DNA of 64,000 nucleotides from positions 62,001 through 126,000 of the forward strand of contig CAVVFZ010000025.1 in the NCBI GenBank assembly GCA_963747555.1, given 5' to 3'. Source of the stretch: DUZB01 sp963747555 (GTDB lineage: Bacteria > Desulfobacterota > DSM-4660 > Desulfatiglandales > Desulfatiglandaceae). The notes under the pieces were generated by a model. That model saw nothing but the letters and a program-made list of their open reading frames with translations. It was not told the DNA's origin and did no database searches. Below, piece by piece: positions 24,736 through 34,089 of the stretch. How positions within the stretch are numbered: position 1 is the first letter of the stretch; every line of letters starts with the position of its first letter. Both the position numbers and the translations under genes were made by a program.

Positions 24736-26964
24736 ATGAATCGGAATCTACGCGTTTTCAAACTCATTGTTATTAGTCACTTTGCCTTACTGCTGCCGCT
24801 CATCTGGGGCATGAGCACCAGTTTTGCATCCCAACAGGTGCCCCAGGCACCTTTGGATCCAACAAGCATAAACAAATACGTGGATCCGCTGCCCGTCTTC
24901 GGCCCGGCAAATCCCGACAAGCACTTTCAGAGACAGGACAAGAAGAATATTACAGTGAAGATACAGGAATTCGAGCAACAGGTTCTCTCCAGTGACTTTG
25001 TTCCGGAAGACACCGCAAACTACGACGGCAAGACCTGGGTCTGGGGCTACAGAGTGGGAAACGCACCCGCCCTTTACCCCGGCGTTAGCATTGAAGCCAT
25101 GCGCAATCAACCCACTGATGTAACCTATATGAACGAACTTCCCAGCGCTTCGGAGGGGGGATTTGTCCAGAAGCTGCTCACCGTGGATCAGACGATTCAC
25201 TGGGCTGATCCCACCGACAAGATGTGCGCCATGAAATTGGAGTACGGGACCTTGAACTGTGTGGATACTCCGGATGATCCCTGCTGTGTACCGTATACGG
25301 GACCGGTTCCCACAGTGGTCCATCTGCACGGAGCCGAGGTACAGTCCCTGTATGACGGAGGACCGGAACAGTGGTGGACCCCAGCCAACACCACCGCCCC
25401 CTACGAGAGGTTCGGTCCTACCTACTACACATATTCAGGGTCAAATAACAATTCGAAATCATTGAATACCGTGCAAACTCCGGGAAACGCCGTTTATCAT
25501 TATCCGAATGGACAGGAAGCAACCACCCTCTGGTTTCACGACCATTCCCTGGGCATCACCAGGCTCAATGTGTACAGCGGCATGGCGGCCTTTTATCTCC
25601 TTCGGGATAATTGGGACACAGGCAGAATAGATAATCCAATAGGCTTGCCGGGAGGCCCCTATGAACTGGAAGTCCTCGTTCAAGACCGCCAGTTCGATAC
25701 CAACGGACAACTGTATTTTCCGGATGGAAGCGGTTCCGGTCTGAATGGTCCGCCTCCAAACCCGGCCGTACATCCTTTCTGGAATCCGGAGTTCCTTGGC
25801 AACGTCATGGTGGTCAACGGCAAGACGTGGCCCTACCTCAATGTGGAACCCCGGCGTTACCGTCTGCGGTTTCTAAACGGATGCAATGCCCGTTTTTTGA
25901 ACATGTATTGGCGGCAATCCGAAAACAGCGATGCGACGGCAGACGGCCCGACTTTCTGGCAGATTGGTTCCGATGGAGGATTGCTGAATAATCCCGTATC
26001 TCTTGCGGATCTTTTGCTGGCCCCTGCTGAACGGGCTGACACGATCGTTGATTTTTCCGGGTTTGCCGGGAAGACCTTATTTCTGGGCAACAACGCCAAC
26101 GCGCCCTTTCCCGATGGAGATGCCGTTGATCCTGACTCAAACGGCCAGATCATGAAAATCATAGTGGGGCCCGCCGATTCCATTGCGGACAATACCTGTA
26201 ACCCCGCGGACGACGGCTGTAACCTGCGCCAAAGCGAGATCGTGAAGCTCGAAGCCCCGACCGGCGCTGTCCATCGACAGCTGACCCTTAACGAAGTCAT
26301 CGGGGAGGGACCTCCAGGAGGTCCCGAAATCATCATGGTCAACAACAGCAGGTGGAACGGCAAGGAAGGCATGATCGGAGACCCCATTCCGGGAAGTACG
26401 AACCTCTATGGCGATACCTGGGCCACGGAAATGCCTCAGGTGGGGACGACCGAAGTATGGGAATTTATCAACACCACGGGCGACACGCATCCGATTCACC
26501 TGCATCTGGTTCAGTTCCAGGTCTTGAATCGTCAGGCCTTTGATGCGGACGGCTACTATGCCACCTATGTAGCAGCATTCGAGGGGGGGGCCTATATGCC
26601 TGGCTTCGGTCCGCCCAATGATTATTTGATTGCCAACGCCGACGGCGCCATTGGTGGAAATCCCGCGGTAGGTCCGTTCATCGATGAAATTGTCGACCCT
26701 ATTATCCCTCCTGAGGATAATGAAATGGGATGGAAGGACACGGCAAAGGCGCCCCCCGGCATGGTCACACGGTATCTGGTTCGCTTCGCCCCTCAGGATG
26801 TGGCCGTGGCTAATGTGGCGCCGGGCCAGAACCTGTACCCTTTCGATCCCACGATCGGACCGGGCTATGTCTGGCACTGTCACATTATTGACCATGAAGA
26901 TAATGAAATGATGCGGCCTTACGGACTTCAGTACGATCCCGTACCCATAATAGTAACGCCTTAA
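24736..26964 (+). CDS. CotA-like multicopper oxidase 2, exported
   Basis: 742 residues. Sec signal peptide ending near T-S-F-A-S. Copper motifs: H-L-H-G (about 196-199), W-F-H-D-H (266-270), H-P-I-H-L-H near 595 and H-C-H-I-I-D-H-E-D-N-E-M-M at about 714-726. P-R-R-Y-R-L-R-F-L-N-G-C-N-A-R and Q-I-G-S-D-G-G-L-L mark the CotA/bilirubin-oxidase branch. Contains the Cys-rich insert (C-A-M ... N-C-V-D-T-P-D-D-P-C-C) before the first copper motif, as in copy 1. Clearly closer in sequence to oxidase 3 than to oxidase 1. Ribosome-binding site AGGAGGGAG. Followed by a hairpin and the FKBP/partner-domain gene. Confidence 0.94.
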   Translation: MNRNLRVFKLIVISHFALLLPLIWGMSTSFASQQVPQAPLDPTSINKYVDPLPVFGPANPDKHFQRQDKKNITVKIQEFEQQVLSSDFVPEDTANYDGKTWVWGYRVGNAPALYPGVSIEAMRNQPTDVTYMNELPSASEGGFVQKLLTVDQTIHWADPTDKMCAMKLEYGTLNCVDTPDDPCCVPYTGPVPTVVHLHGAEVQSLYDGGPEQWWTPANTTAPYERFGPTYYTYSGSNNNSKSLNTVQTPGNAVYHYPNGQEATTLWFHDHSLGITRLNVYSGMAAFYLLRDNWDTGRIDNPIGLPGGPYELEVLVQDRQFDTNGQLYFPDGSGSGLNGPPPNPAVHPFWNPEFLGNVMVVNGKTWPYLNVEPRRYRLRFLNGCNARFLNMYWRQSENSDATADGPTFWQIGSDGGLLNNPVSLADLLLAPAERADTIVDFSGFAGKTLFLGNNANAPFPDGDAVDPDSNGQIMKIIVGPADSIADNTCNPADDGCNLRQSEIVKLEAPTGAVHRQLTLNEVIGEGPPGGPEIIMVNNSRWNGKEGMIGDPIPGSTNLYGDTWATEMPQVGTTEVWEFINTTGDTHPIHLHLVQFQVLNRQAFDADGYYATYVAAFEGGAYMPGFGPPNDYLIANADGAIGGNPAVGPFIDEIVDPIIPPEDNEMGWKDTAKAPPGMVTRYLVRFAPQDVAVANVAPGQNLYPFDPTIGPGYVWHCHIIDHEDNEMMRPYGLQYDPVPIIVTP

Positions 26965-26980
26965 TACCCGTAAATGAAGT

Positions 26981-27009
26981 CAAGGAGGGCGGCAAAACCG
27001 CCCTCCTTG
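26981..27009 (+). terminator. Perfect hairpin between oxidase 2 and the FKBP gene
   Basis: CAAGGAGGGCGG-CAAAA-CCGCCCTCCTTG, a twelve-pair perfect stem with no T-run after it. May stop, slow or process the transcript between the two genes; the 5' half also contains AAGGAGG. Confidence 0.6.
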
Positions 27010-27042
27010 AAAACTTCCTATTCAACAAAGAAAGGAGTTGGG

Positions 27043-28017
27043 ATGAAGCGCTTGTCAGGAATACTGGTTTTTATTTTTGTAATGTCCAGCCTGTGTGCTG
27101 CCGGCGAAAAACCGCCGCTAACCAATGAAACCGCCAGCGAAAGCTACAGCATGGGATACCGCCTTGGGGCAGATTTCCGGAACCAGGGATCTGAAATGGA
27201 TCTGGAAGCCCTCATCAGGGGAATGCAAGACGGCATGCAAGGTGAGAAACCTCTGCTAAATAAAAAGGAAATGAATGCGGCCATTACGAACCTACGAAAA
27301 AGGATGGTATTAGCCAAGCAGGAAGCCTTCAAAAAGCAAGCAGCGGATAACCTGGAAAAAGGGAAGGCTTTTTTGGAAGAAAACGGAAAAAAGGAAGGGG
27401 TTGTGACCCTTCCAAGCGGCCTGCAGTACAGAGTTTTAAAAGAAGGTACAGGAAAATCTCCTGGACCTGACGATACCGTGACGGTACAATATCGTGGGAC
27501 CCTCATTGATGGGACCGAATTCGATAGCTCCTACACTCGGAAAAAACCCGAGACAACAAAAGTGAGCGGAGTCATTCCGGGATGGACAGAGGCACTGCAG
27601 TTGATGAAAGAAGGATCCAAATGGCAGCTCTTTGTCCCATCCGATTTAGCCTATGGCGACAGGCCCAGAGGCAGACGCATCCCTCCTAACAGCACTCTCA
27701 TCTTTGAAGTGGAACTTGTCTCCGTCGGAAAAAGAGACAAAACTCCTGCAAAGGCGACCTCGGAAGCAAGAAAAATGAAAATTAAGGGGCAGATCGTGAA
27801 CGGAACGCAGGGATACGTCATCCGAGGGAAGGTCCCAAAAGAGGTCTTCCCCATTCTAAATGCGAACCCGGCGGTGCTGAACGAGCTGGTCAAAAGCGGC
27901 CAAATTGTCAACATCGATGCCCGCATCGTTTTGGGGGACAATGTGGACATCGAGAAAATCAACGGGGAGGACTATCCAGGAAAGCGTAATACATCTGAAA
28001 AGACCGGAACACGATAG
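27043..28017 (+). CDS. Exported FKBP prolyl isomerase fused to the oxidase-partner domain
   Basis: 324 residues. Signal peptide (I-L-V-F-I-F-V-M-S-S-L-C-A-A), then an FKBP-type N-terminal dimerisation helix region with S-Y-S-M-G-Y-R-L-G-A-D (about 23-110). The FKBP domain (about 115-225) has V-T-V-Q-Y-R-G-T-L-I-D-G-T-E-F-D-S-S and W-T-E-A-L-Q-L-M-K-E-G. Residues about 245-312 are the same ~70-residue domain found in the small proteins next to oxidases 1 and 3 (I-K-G-Q-I-V-N-G-T-Q-G-Y-V-I-R-G-K-V-P). FKBPs of this type fold proteins outside the cytoplasm. The fusion suggests help with folding or copper loading of the neighbouring oxidase; that is inference. ATG at 27043 after AAAGGAG. Confidence 0.9.
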   Translation: MKRLSGILVFIFVMSSLCAAGEKPPLTNETASESYSMGYRLGADFRNQGSEMDLEALIRGMQDGMQGEKPLLNKKEMNAAITNLRKRMVLAKQEAFKKQAADNLEKGKAFLEENGKKEGVVTLPSGLQYRVLKEGTGKSPGPDDTVTVQYRGTLIDGTEFDSSYTRKKPETTKVSGVIPGWTEALQLMKEGSKWQLFVPSDLAYGDRPRGRRIPPNSTLIFEVELVSVGKRDKTPAKATSEARKMKIKGQIVNGTQGYVIRGKVPKEVFPILNANPAVLNELVKSGQIVNIDARIVLGDNVDIEKINGEDYPGKRNTSEKTGTR

Positions 28018-28268
28018 AAATCGCGATCAACAAGGTCTCGCTTCGAACCAAGTCCAACAACCAGGGATGAGTCATGTCGGCTCCCAACTACCCTAACAAA
28101 ATCCACCTAAGCTTCGCGAGGTCAGACTGGTCCAATGAACGATCCTCATTCTCAGACATGATCGAGAATGCTGCCCTGAACATACACCCTTGATGATAAA
28201 GAATGTAAATAAATGCTTCCCCGGTGCCTTCGTAACTCACTTTCAACACCCTGAACAAGTCGAAAATT
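28018..28268. other. Intergenic region before the insertion-sequence block
   Basis: No convincing gene. A minus-strand open frame of ~75 codons (28088-28315) has some coding-like composition (F-D-L-F-R-V-L-K-V-S-Y-E-G-T-G) but no ribosome-binding site and no recognised family; possibly a remnant. Confidence 0.35.
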
Positions 28269-29681
28269 CTAATTTTTGGAAAAATTTTCTGACCATTTAA
28301 GAATTCCCGGAACATTTCTTTCGCGTTCTGCTATGCATTGGATAAAAACCATGTTCAATGCCGCAGGAGGTGAAAGGTGGATCATTTCGAAGGGATCGAA
28401 ACCTATACGGTCAAGCATCTTCCCATAGTGAAGGCTTACGCAGACAGGCTTGGGCTTGTGAAACTCATCAACAATTTTGTTCCGAGCGAAATGAGCTTGG
28501 AGCCGGGATTCTATTTTCTGGGAATGGTTTTGGATACGCAGTTGTCCAATGTAACGAAGGACATTGTATGCCAAGCCACCAAGGCTCAAGATCAACGCAT
28601 TGGTAGCAAATTTCCCGGAGGGCAGTCTTTCCATGTCCATATCGGATTTGATCTCACCGTGGAATTGCTCGCTGGTGGCATGATCCTTGTAGAGTCTGAT
28701 TGCCCACTCATCAGGCAGTATCAGAGTTGTCCACCAACCTTCCACCTTGAGATCCGGCACGAGGAGAAACTGGCCGTGTTTGTCTATCGTACGTTCCTCA
28801 GCCCGCATGATCCTCTGGAACTGGTAGGTCTTACCTTTAAAGACCTGCCTGATATGAACTCTAAGAATTCCGACCCTTTTCCCCGGACGGGGGTTGGTCA
28901 CCCTGCCCTCCGCAAAAATACGATTGGCCCACTGCTGCAAATCTTCCTTACGAGGATTCCATTTAATGATATAGCTGACTTTATTGGCTTTTGCCAGGGT
29001 AGTGCGAGTCTCAAGGGCGTCATGAGCCGAGTCCAAACGAACCAGGAGCTTTCGGGATGTCAATGTTCGGGCTTTTGCCAACACGCGCTCGATAAAAGGA
29101 ATGAATCCGCACTGGCTGTGTTGTTTGCCTTCTCGCAGTTCCAGTTCCAGGCACCACCCCTCTCTGCCAAGATACGCAGCGATAGGGGCATAGCCGTCTT
29201 CACCTTTGTAGGTGCGAGAAACACCTTCTTTTTGAGTATTGGAATTATCCATGGGAAAAACATCGCAATCCAAAGGCACATGTCCGGTATCCAATGGAGT
29301 TATAAGAGCCTGCGCCTCTTTAAGAAACTCCACGGAACAACGATCAACAAGGGGCTGCAGTTTCGAAGCCACGTTGTCGAAACGTTGACGAAGCGTTTCG
29401 GCGGAAGGAATTTTTCCGATATCAAGTGATTTCTTGAAATAGTCGTCTTCTTTTCTATTGGCAATGGCTTCATAGTCGCTCTGACCGAGAGTCAGCATGC
29501 CAAGGTAACTGCGCAGGATATCATCGAGGTCGATGCCGTTGGAGCCTTTTGCAACAGGGAATGCTTTTCTGGCTTTCATCGGCAAGGAAGTATAACGGTT
29601 AATGCACAGACCCACGAGGGCAAGGCCGGAGTGGGAAGTATAAAATTCCTTGTTTGACTGCTCGATGATAAATCGCTTCAT
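28269..29681 (-). CDS. IS1380-family transposase with a replaced C-terminus
   Basis: 470 residues. The first ~375 match IS1380 transposases: D-T-G-H-V-P-L-D-C-D-V-F-P-M-D-N-S, L-L-V-R-L-D-S-A-H-D-A and the glutamate region A-T-S-E-Q-F-H-G-E-I-K-S-D-M-D-M-E-R-L-P-S. From about L-R-Y-I-G-Q-L onward the reading is the antisense of an IS1634-like N-terminus on the other strand (28377-28545), so the natural IS1380 end is missing and the last ~75 residues are chance coding. Probably inactive. Confidence 0.8.
   Translation of the reverse strand: MKRFIIEQSNKEFYTSHSGLALVGLCINRYTSLPMKARKAFPVAKGSNGIDLDDILRSYLGMLTLGQSDYEAIANRKEDDYFKKSLDIGKIPSAETLRQRFDNVASKLQPLVDRCSVEFLKEAQALITPLDTGHVPLDCDVFPMDNSNTQKEGVSRTYKGEDGYAPIAAYLGREGWCLELELREGKQHSQCGFIPFIERVLAKARTLTSRKLLVRLDSAHDALETRTTLAKANKVSYIIKWNPRKEDLQQWANRIFAEGRVTNPRPGKRVGILRVHIRQVFKGKTYQFQRIMRAEERTIDKHGQFLLVPDLKVEGWWTTLILPDEWAIRLYKDHATSEQFHGEIKSDMDMERLPSGKFATNALILSLGGLAYNVLRYIGQLRIQNHSQKIESRLQAHFARNKIVDEFHKPKPVCVSLHYGKMLDRIGFDPFEMIHLSPPAALNMVFIQCIAERERNVPGILKWSENFSKN
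28377..28545 (+). pseudogene. N-terminal fragment of an IS1634-like (DUF4277) transposase
   Basis: GTG start after GCAGGAGG; reads D-H-F-E-G-I-E-T-Y-T-V-K-H-L-P-I-V-K-A-Y-A-D-R-L-G-L-V and onward to about residue 55, the usual beginning of DUF4277 transposases. The homology stops where the IS1380 sequence begins. End coordinate is approximate. Confidence 0.65.
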
Positions 29682-29794
29682 GATTCACCTCCCAAGTGAG
29701 TTTTCTTGGGAGATATTTATAGCATAAATAAATCATTATTTCACTAATTTATAGCATTTTTACTGCGTTTTTTATTTTATCTAATTCACGGATT

Positions 29795-30719
29795 CAGGAA
29801 AATTATATCTCGTTTCAAAGGGAATCATGTGCCCATCGCTTATGAAGCTGGCCCTGGGGGATTTGATCTGTAAGACAAACTCACCGAGGATGGGATTGAG
29901 TGTATTGTTACCCCGCCTTCTCTGATCCCCACGGAAAGTGGAAACAGGGTCAAAACCGACAAGAAAGACAGTTACAAACTGGCCAGACTTCTTGAGAGCG
30001 GCATGCTCAAAGAAGTATGGGTCCTTTCCCCAGAGGAGAGGGCTCATCGTCAACTGGTAAGGACCCGGCGTCAAATCGTTAATCATCGTTCAGATGTTAT
30101 GCGCCAGATAAAAAGCCTTCTGCTGTTTAACAGCATAGACATCCCGTTTAAGAGCACCCAGCACTGGAGGGGGCCATTTATGAATTGGCTGCTGAAGCTT
30201 GATCTTGGTTATGAACCCCTTAACAGATCACTGAAGGCCCTGGTGGATCTTTTCAATTACCTCAGTGCCGAAAAGAAAAGAATCATGGAAGACATTCTTG
30301 AACTGGCCAAAGAAGAGAAATATGCAAAACGAGTAGAATTGCTGGAGAGTATTCCTGGCATCGGTACTCTGAGCCCCATGGAGATTTTGGTTGAGATCCA
30401 AGACATCACCCGTTTCAACACCGCTGATGAACTTGCTGCCTATCTTGGATTAACCCCCTCACAATACTCCAGTGGAGAGCATATTCGCATGGGCCACATT
30501 ACGCATGCCGGGAATACCCGGGCAAGAACCACACTCGTTGAATCGTCATGGCTTTTGATTGGAAAAGATCCGGAGATGAGGCAGAAATACCAGAAAATCA
30601 AGGAGAAGCGAGGCTGCAAAAGGGCCATTGTTGCAGTCGCAAGAGACCTCAGCGGTCGTATCAAAAGAATGCTTCTTGACCACGTACCTTATGAATTAAA
30701 TTTCCAGAAAGCGGCTTGA
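29795..30719 (+). pseudogene. IS110-family transposase, 5'-truncated and with a nonsense codon
   Basis: One frame from about 29795 to 30719 encodes an IS110 protein lacking its first ~60 residues and with TAA at 29871-29873 (Y-E-A-G-P-G-G-F-D-L-stop-D-K-L-T-E-D-G-I-E-C). After the stop the reading continues with the family pattern (T-D-K-K-D-S-Y-K-L-A-R-L-L; I-P-G-I-G-T-L-S-P; Y-L-G-L-T-P-S-Q-Y-S-S-G; G-N-T-R-A-R-T-T-L-V-E-S). The IS116/IS110/IS902 C-terminal half is intact, but the DEDD domain is incomplete. Confidence 0.88.
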
Positions 30720-31763
30720 GAATCCCAGCAACCATAAAACCAGAAGCATCGAAAATTGCTAAAGAGCCTTTTAAAAACTGTATGATTAGATTGTCCACTT
30801 TGGAATAAAAACCCATTGAATTCAGGTGACCGTGTTGACTTACCTGTGGCCTTCATGAAAGGACCTCGAATATAGGGTACGGCGCCTGATACCTTACAAC
30901 GAGTAAATCTCTTGTGGCTTTCGACCACGAATAGCAGGCTGGGTAAAGGTATTCCATCTGGATCAATTTGAAAAATTGAAAATCGCCTATTGACGAATTT
31001 CGGGGTAATAACCCGCATTTTAGAGCCCTACGTTCCGACGAGCTACATGCGTGCCCATTCTCACGCAGGGCTCTAAAATGCTAGCATTGGTCGGTAATTA
31101 AGGAGACATAAGATTAAAAAAAGAGGATTTTCCTGAAAAATGACTTGACTATCCACATAGCAGGAAGTCCATACCTGAAATCTGGAACGTTTTCGTATCT
31201 TAATCTTCCGTTCAGGGCAGCCGGTTTCTGAAGAGTGGCAATGTAACCTTGCGAAGCCGTTTCGTCCCCAATCCTGACGTAACTTGAATTCCAGTTGTTA
31301 CCGGAAAAGAGGATCTACAAAGTGGATCGTCCTTTTCCATTTTCTTGAAAACGTTCAATTTAGAGGTATCAGATCTCGGTTACCACTTGAAAACATCTCT
31401 TCCATACCTTCTCATGTTCTTCGTTCTTCAATTATAATAATATCTTAATGCCCTGATTTAAATAACCTTTTGGTTCATTTGTACGGTGGGCGGCATACCA
31501 GGTCTATAAGGTCAATTCCGCATTTTTTCGTTTATGAGCATGTATTGTGAGCTTCACCCCCATCTCTTAATTACAGATATCCTCATCTTAATATACTCAT
31601 TCTCCCCACTTTCGTTAGGAATTGGAACGCTTTAATATTGAAAACAAATGGTGGGATTCCTGATCCGTGACCCACGGACGAGAAGAGAGGGTTCTTAAAC
31701 GTTCCAATGCGGATTGGAAGTCCAAAACTTAACCGTATTTTTTAAAAAATGGAGGAGGTAGTT
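30720..31763. other. Long AT-rich non-coding stretch before oxidase 3
   Basis: About 1 kb with no open frame I can support. Contains the structured inverted repeat at 31015-31081 (separate entry). Base composition is clearly lower in G+C than the genes around it. The promoter of oxidase 3 should be in the last few hundred bases. Confidence 0.6.
31015..31081. repeat. Perfect 15-bp inverted repeat with an inner hairpin
   Basis: GCATTTTAGAGCCCT (31015-31029) and AGGGCTCTAAAATGC (31067-31081) pair perfectly; between them GCGTG/CACGC forms a second stem. No T-run follows. Could be an insertion-sequence end, a recombination site or a structured RNA. Confidence 0.8.
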
Positions 31764-33968
31764 ATGAAATCGAATTCAGGTTATTTTAAGATTTTTATTC
31801 TCACTTTCCTGTGGACATTCGTTTGGCAAGGGACCGGTGTCTTTGCTTCTCAACTGATACCGCAAACTCCCCTGGATGCATCTTTGATCCAAAAATTCGT
31901 CGAACCCATGCCCGTCTTCGGCCCGGCCAATCCCGATGCTGCTTTTCAGCGAGTGGGAGACTCCAAAGTCACAGTCCGCATGCAGGAATTTGAACAGCGG
32001 ATTTTGCCCGAGAGTTTCGCTCCCGAGGACCCGGTGAATTACGACGGACAGACCTGGGTGTGGGGCTACAAAGTGGGCGATGCGCCTGCGTTTTATCCAG
32101 GGGTCAGCATCGAAGCCAAACGCCACCAACAAAAGGACGTAACGTATGTGAACGAACTCCCGAGTTACAGCGACGGGGGGCATGTTCAGGGTCTCCTTTC
32201 CGTGGATCAGAACATTCACTGGGCCGATCCGGACAATTTTATGTACCCCATGAATAATATCTTCTGGCCCGACCCGTACACGGAAGCGGTTCCGGCTGTC
32301 ACGCACCTACACGGAGCGGAAGTCCAGTCCGATTTTGATGGAAACCCGGAACAGTGGTTTACCCCTGCAAATGACGGCCGCTTCGGGGTCTCTTACCGGT
32401 CTTACGAGAAAAAGGGAAATGGAAATGGAACAGGGATTTCCATCGGCCCCTATGACAACCCTACTCCCGGGCAGGCCGTTTACCATTATAACAACGATCA
32501 GGAAGCAACCACCCTCTGGTTTCACGACCATGCCTTAGGTGTCACGCGGCTGCACGTGTACAGCGGACTTGCTGCCTTTTATCTTATCCGGGACGGTCAG
32601 GACAACGGCAAGGTCAATAATCCCATTGGTCTTCCCGGAGGCCCTTATGAAATGGAAATCCTTGTCCAGGATCGACAATTCGATACCAACGGTCAATGGT
32701 ATTTTCCTGATGGGAGTGGCCCCGGCCTAAACGGCACTCCCCCGAACCCTGACATTTTTCCTTTCTGGATTCCGGAGTTTTTAGGGGACGCCATCGTGGT
32801 CAACGGAAAGACCTGGCCTTATCTCGATGTGGAGCCCCGCCGCTACCGCTTTCGATTTGTTAACGCATCCAACGCCCGGTTTTTCAACATGTTCTTCGGC
32901 TTTTATGAAGGGCCGGCTCTTCCGCCCGCCGGCTTTGTGCAGCAAGGCCCGGGCTTCTGGCAGATTGGTACGGACGGTGGACTGCTCGATGCCCCGGTCC
33001 AAACGAATGACATCTTTCTTGCCCCCGCCGAGCGAGCGGATGTGATCGTCGATTTCTCCAACTATGCAGGCCAAACACTCACCATGGTCAACAATGCTAA
33101 CACGCCGTCCCCTGACGGAGACCCGGTGGACCCCAATACCAACGGTCAAATTATGCAGTTCAGGGTTGGAACGGGATCTGTTGCCGACAAATCATGCGAC
33201 CCCGCGGTGGGTGAATGCAGCTTGCGTCCGAAGCCGATTGAGCGCCTGGCGAATGCGCCGGTGAGTGTGAAACGGCAGCTTACCCTGGTTGAAGAAGAAG
33301 GGGCAGGCGGCCCGGTCATGCTGCTTCTTAACAATAGCCGTTGGAACGGCAGGGAGTATATGACAGGTCCCGCCATCCCTGACAGTAAAATCGTGTATGG
33401 CGTAGCTGGTGTTAATGCTACCCATCCCACGTATGCCACGGAATGGCCCCAGGTGGGAACGACGGAAATCTGGGAGTTCGTCAACATCTCGGCCGATACC
33501 CATCCCATTCACCTTCATCTGGTCCAGTTTCAGGTGTTGAACCGGCAAGTGCTGAATGTGGGCGACTATCTGACTGAATACAAAGCTGCATTTCCCGGAG
33601 GAGCGTTTCTGCCGGAATATGGACCTCCAAATGATTATCTGACCCTGAACGCGGATGGTGCGATCGGTGGAAATCCGGCGGTGAGTGATTTCCTCCAGGG
33701 AAATCCAATTTCCCCTTTGGCCACAGAACTGGGATGGAAGGATACCATCAAGTGCCCTCCCAACATGGTGACCCGTATTGCCGTTCGTTTTGCTCCACAG
33801 GATATGCCGATACCTTCAGTCAAACCGGGCAAGGATTTCTATTCGTTTGACGCTACCGCGGGTCCGGGATATGTGTGGCACTGCCATATCCTGGATCACG
33901 AAGACAACGAAATGATGCGACCTTATGCGTTGCAAACGGGTCCCGTCCCAGTACGGTCCGCAAACTAA
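31764..33968 (+). CDS. CotA-like multicopper oxidase 3, exported
   Basis: 734 residues. Sec signal peptide ending near G-V-F-A-S. Copper motifs: H-L-H-G, W-F-H-D-H, H-P-I-H-L-H and H-C-H-I-L-D-H-E-D-N-E-M-M. Long stretches are almost the same as in oxidase 2 (for example P-V-F-G-P-A-N-P-D near residue 50 and E-A-T-T-L-W-F-H-D-H), so the two arose by duplication. Unlike oxidases 1 and 2 it lacks the Cys-Cys insert before the first copper motif (Y-P-M-N-N-I-F-W-P-D-P-Y instead). The ATG at 31764 follows GGAGGAGG; an ATG 15 bases earlier overlaps that site. Followed by its own terminator-like stem and a partner-domain lipoprotein. Confidence 0.94.
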   Translation: MKSNSGYFKIFILTFLWTFVWQGTGVFASQLIPQTPLDASLIQKFVEPMPVFGPANPDAAFQRVGDSKVTVRMQEFEQRILPESFAPEDPVNYDGQTWVWGYKVGDAPAFYPGVSIEAKRHQQKDVTYVNELPSYSDGGHVQGLLSVDQNIHWADPDNFMYPMNNIFWPDPYTEAVPAVTHLHGAEVQSDFDGNPEQWFTPANDGRFGVSYRSYEKKGNGNGTGISIGPYDNPTPGQAVYHYNNDQEATTLWFHDHALGVTRLHVYSGLAAFYLIRDGQDNGKVNNPIGLPGGPYEMEILVQDRQFDTNGQWYFPDGSGPGLNGTPPNPDIFPFWIPEFLGDAIVVNGKTWPYLDVEPRRYRFRFVNASNARFFNMFFGFYEGPALPPAGFVQQGPGFWQIGTDGGLLDAPVQTNDIFLAPAERADVIVDFSNYAGQTLTMVNNANTPSPDGDPVDPNTNGQIMQFRVGTGSVADKSCDPAVGECSLRPKPIERLANAPVSVKRQLTLVEEEGAGGPVMLLLNNSRWNGREYMTGPAIPDSKIVYGVAGVNATHPTYATEWPQVGTTEIWEFVNISADTHPIHLHLVQFQVLNRQVLNVGDYLTEYKAAFPGGAFLPEYGPPNDYLTLNADGAIGGNPAVSDFLQGNPISPLATELGWKDTIKCPPNMVTRIAVRFAPQDMPIPSVKPGKDFYSFDATAGPGYVWHCHILDHEDNEMMRPYALQTGPVPVRSAN

Positions 33969-34000
33969 CGGATATTGAATCTCGCCATTTACTGAAACTG

Positions 34001-34033
34001 AAAAGGATGACCGTCATTGACGGTCATCCTTTT
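34001..34033 (+). terminator. Stem-loop after oxidase 3
   Basis: AAAAGGATGACCGTC-att-GACGGTCATCCTTTT, fifteen perfect pairs ending in TTTT. Close in sequence to the stem after oxidase 1, so the duplication seems to have included the transcript end. Confidence 0.85.
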
Positions 34034-34089
34034 CCCCTTGCTCATGGCGGCATAAAAGAGATATTTAGAATGGAAAAGGAGAACTATTC

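Noticed and set aside
29871..29873. TAA inside the IS110 frame as a recoded stop
   Set aside because: The element also lacks its 5' end; ordinary decay is enough to explain it.
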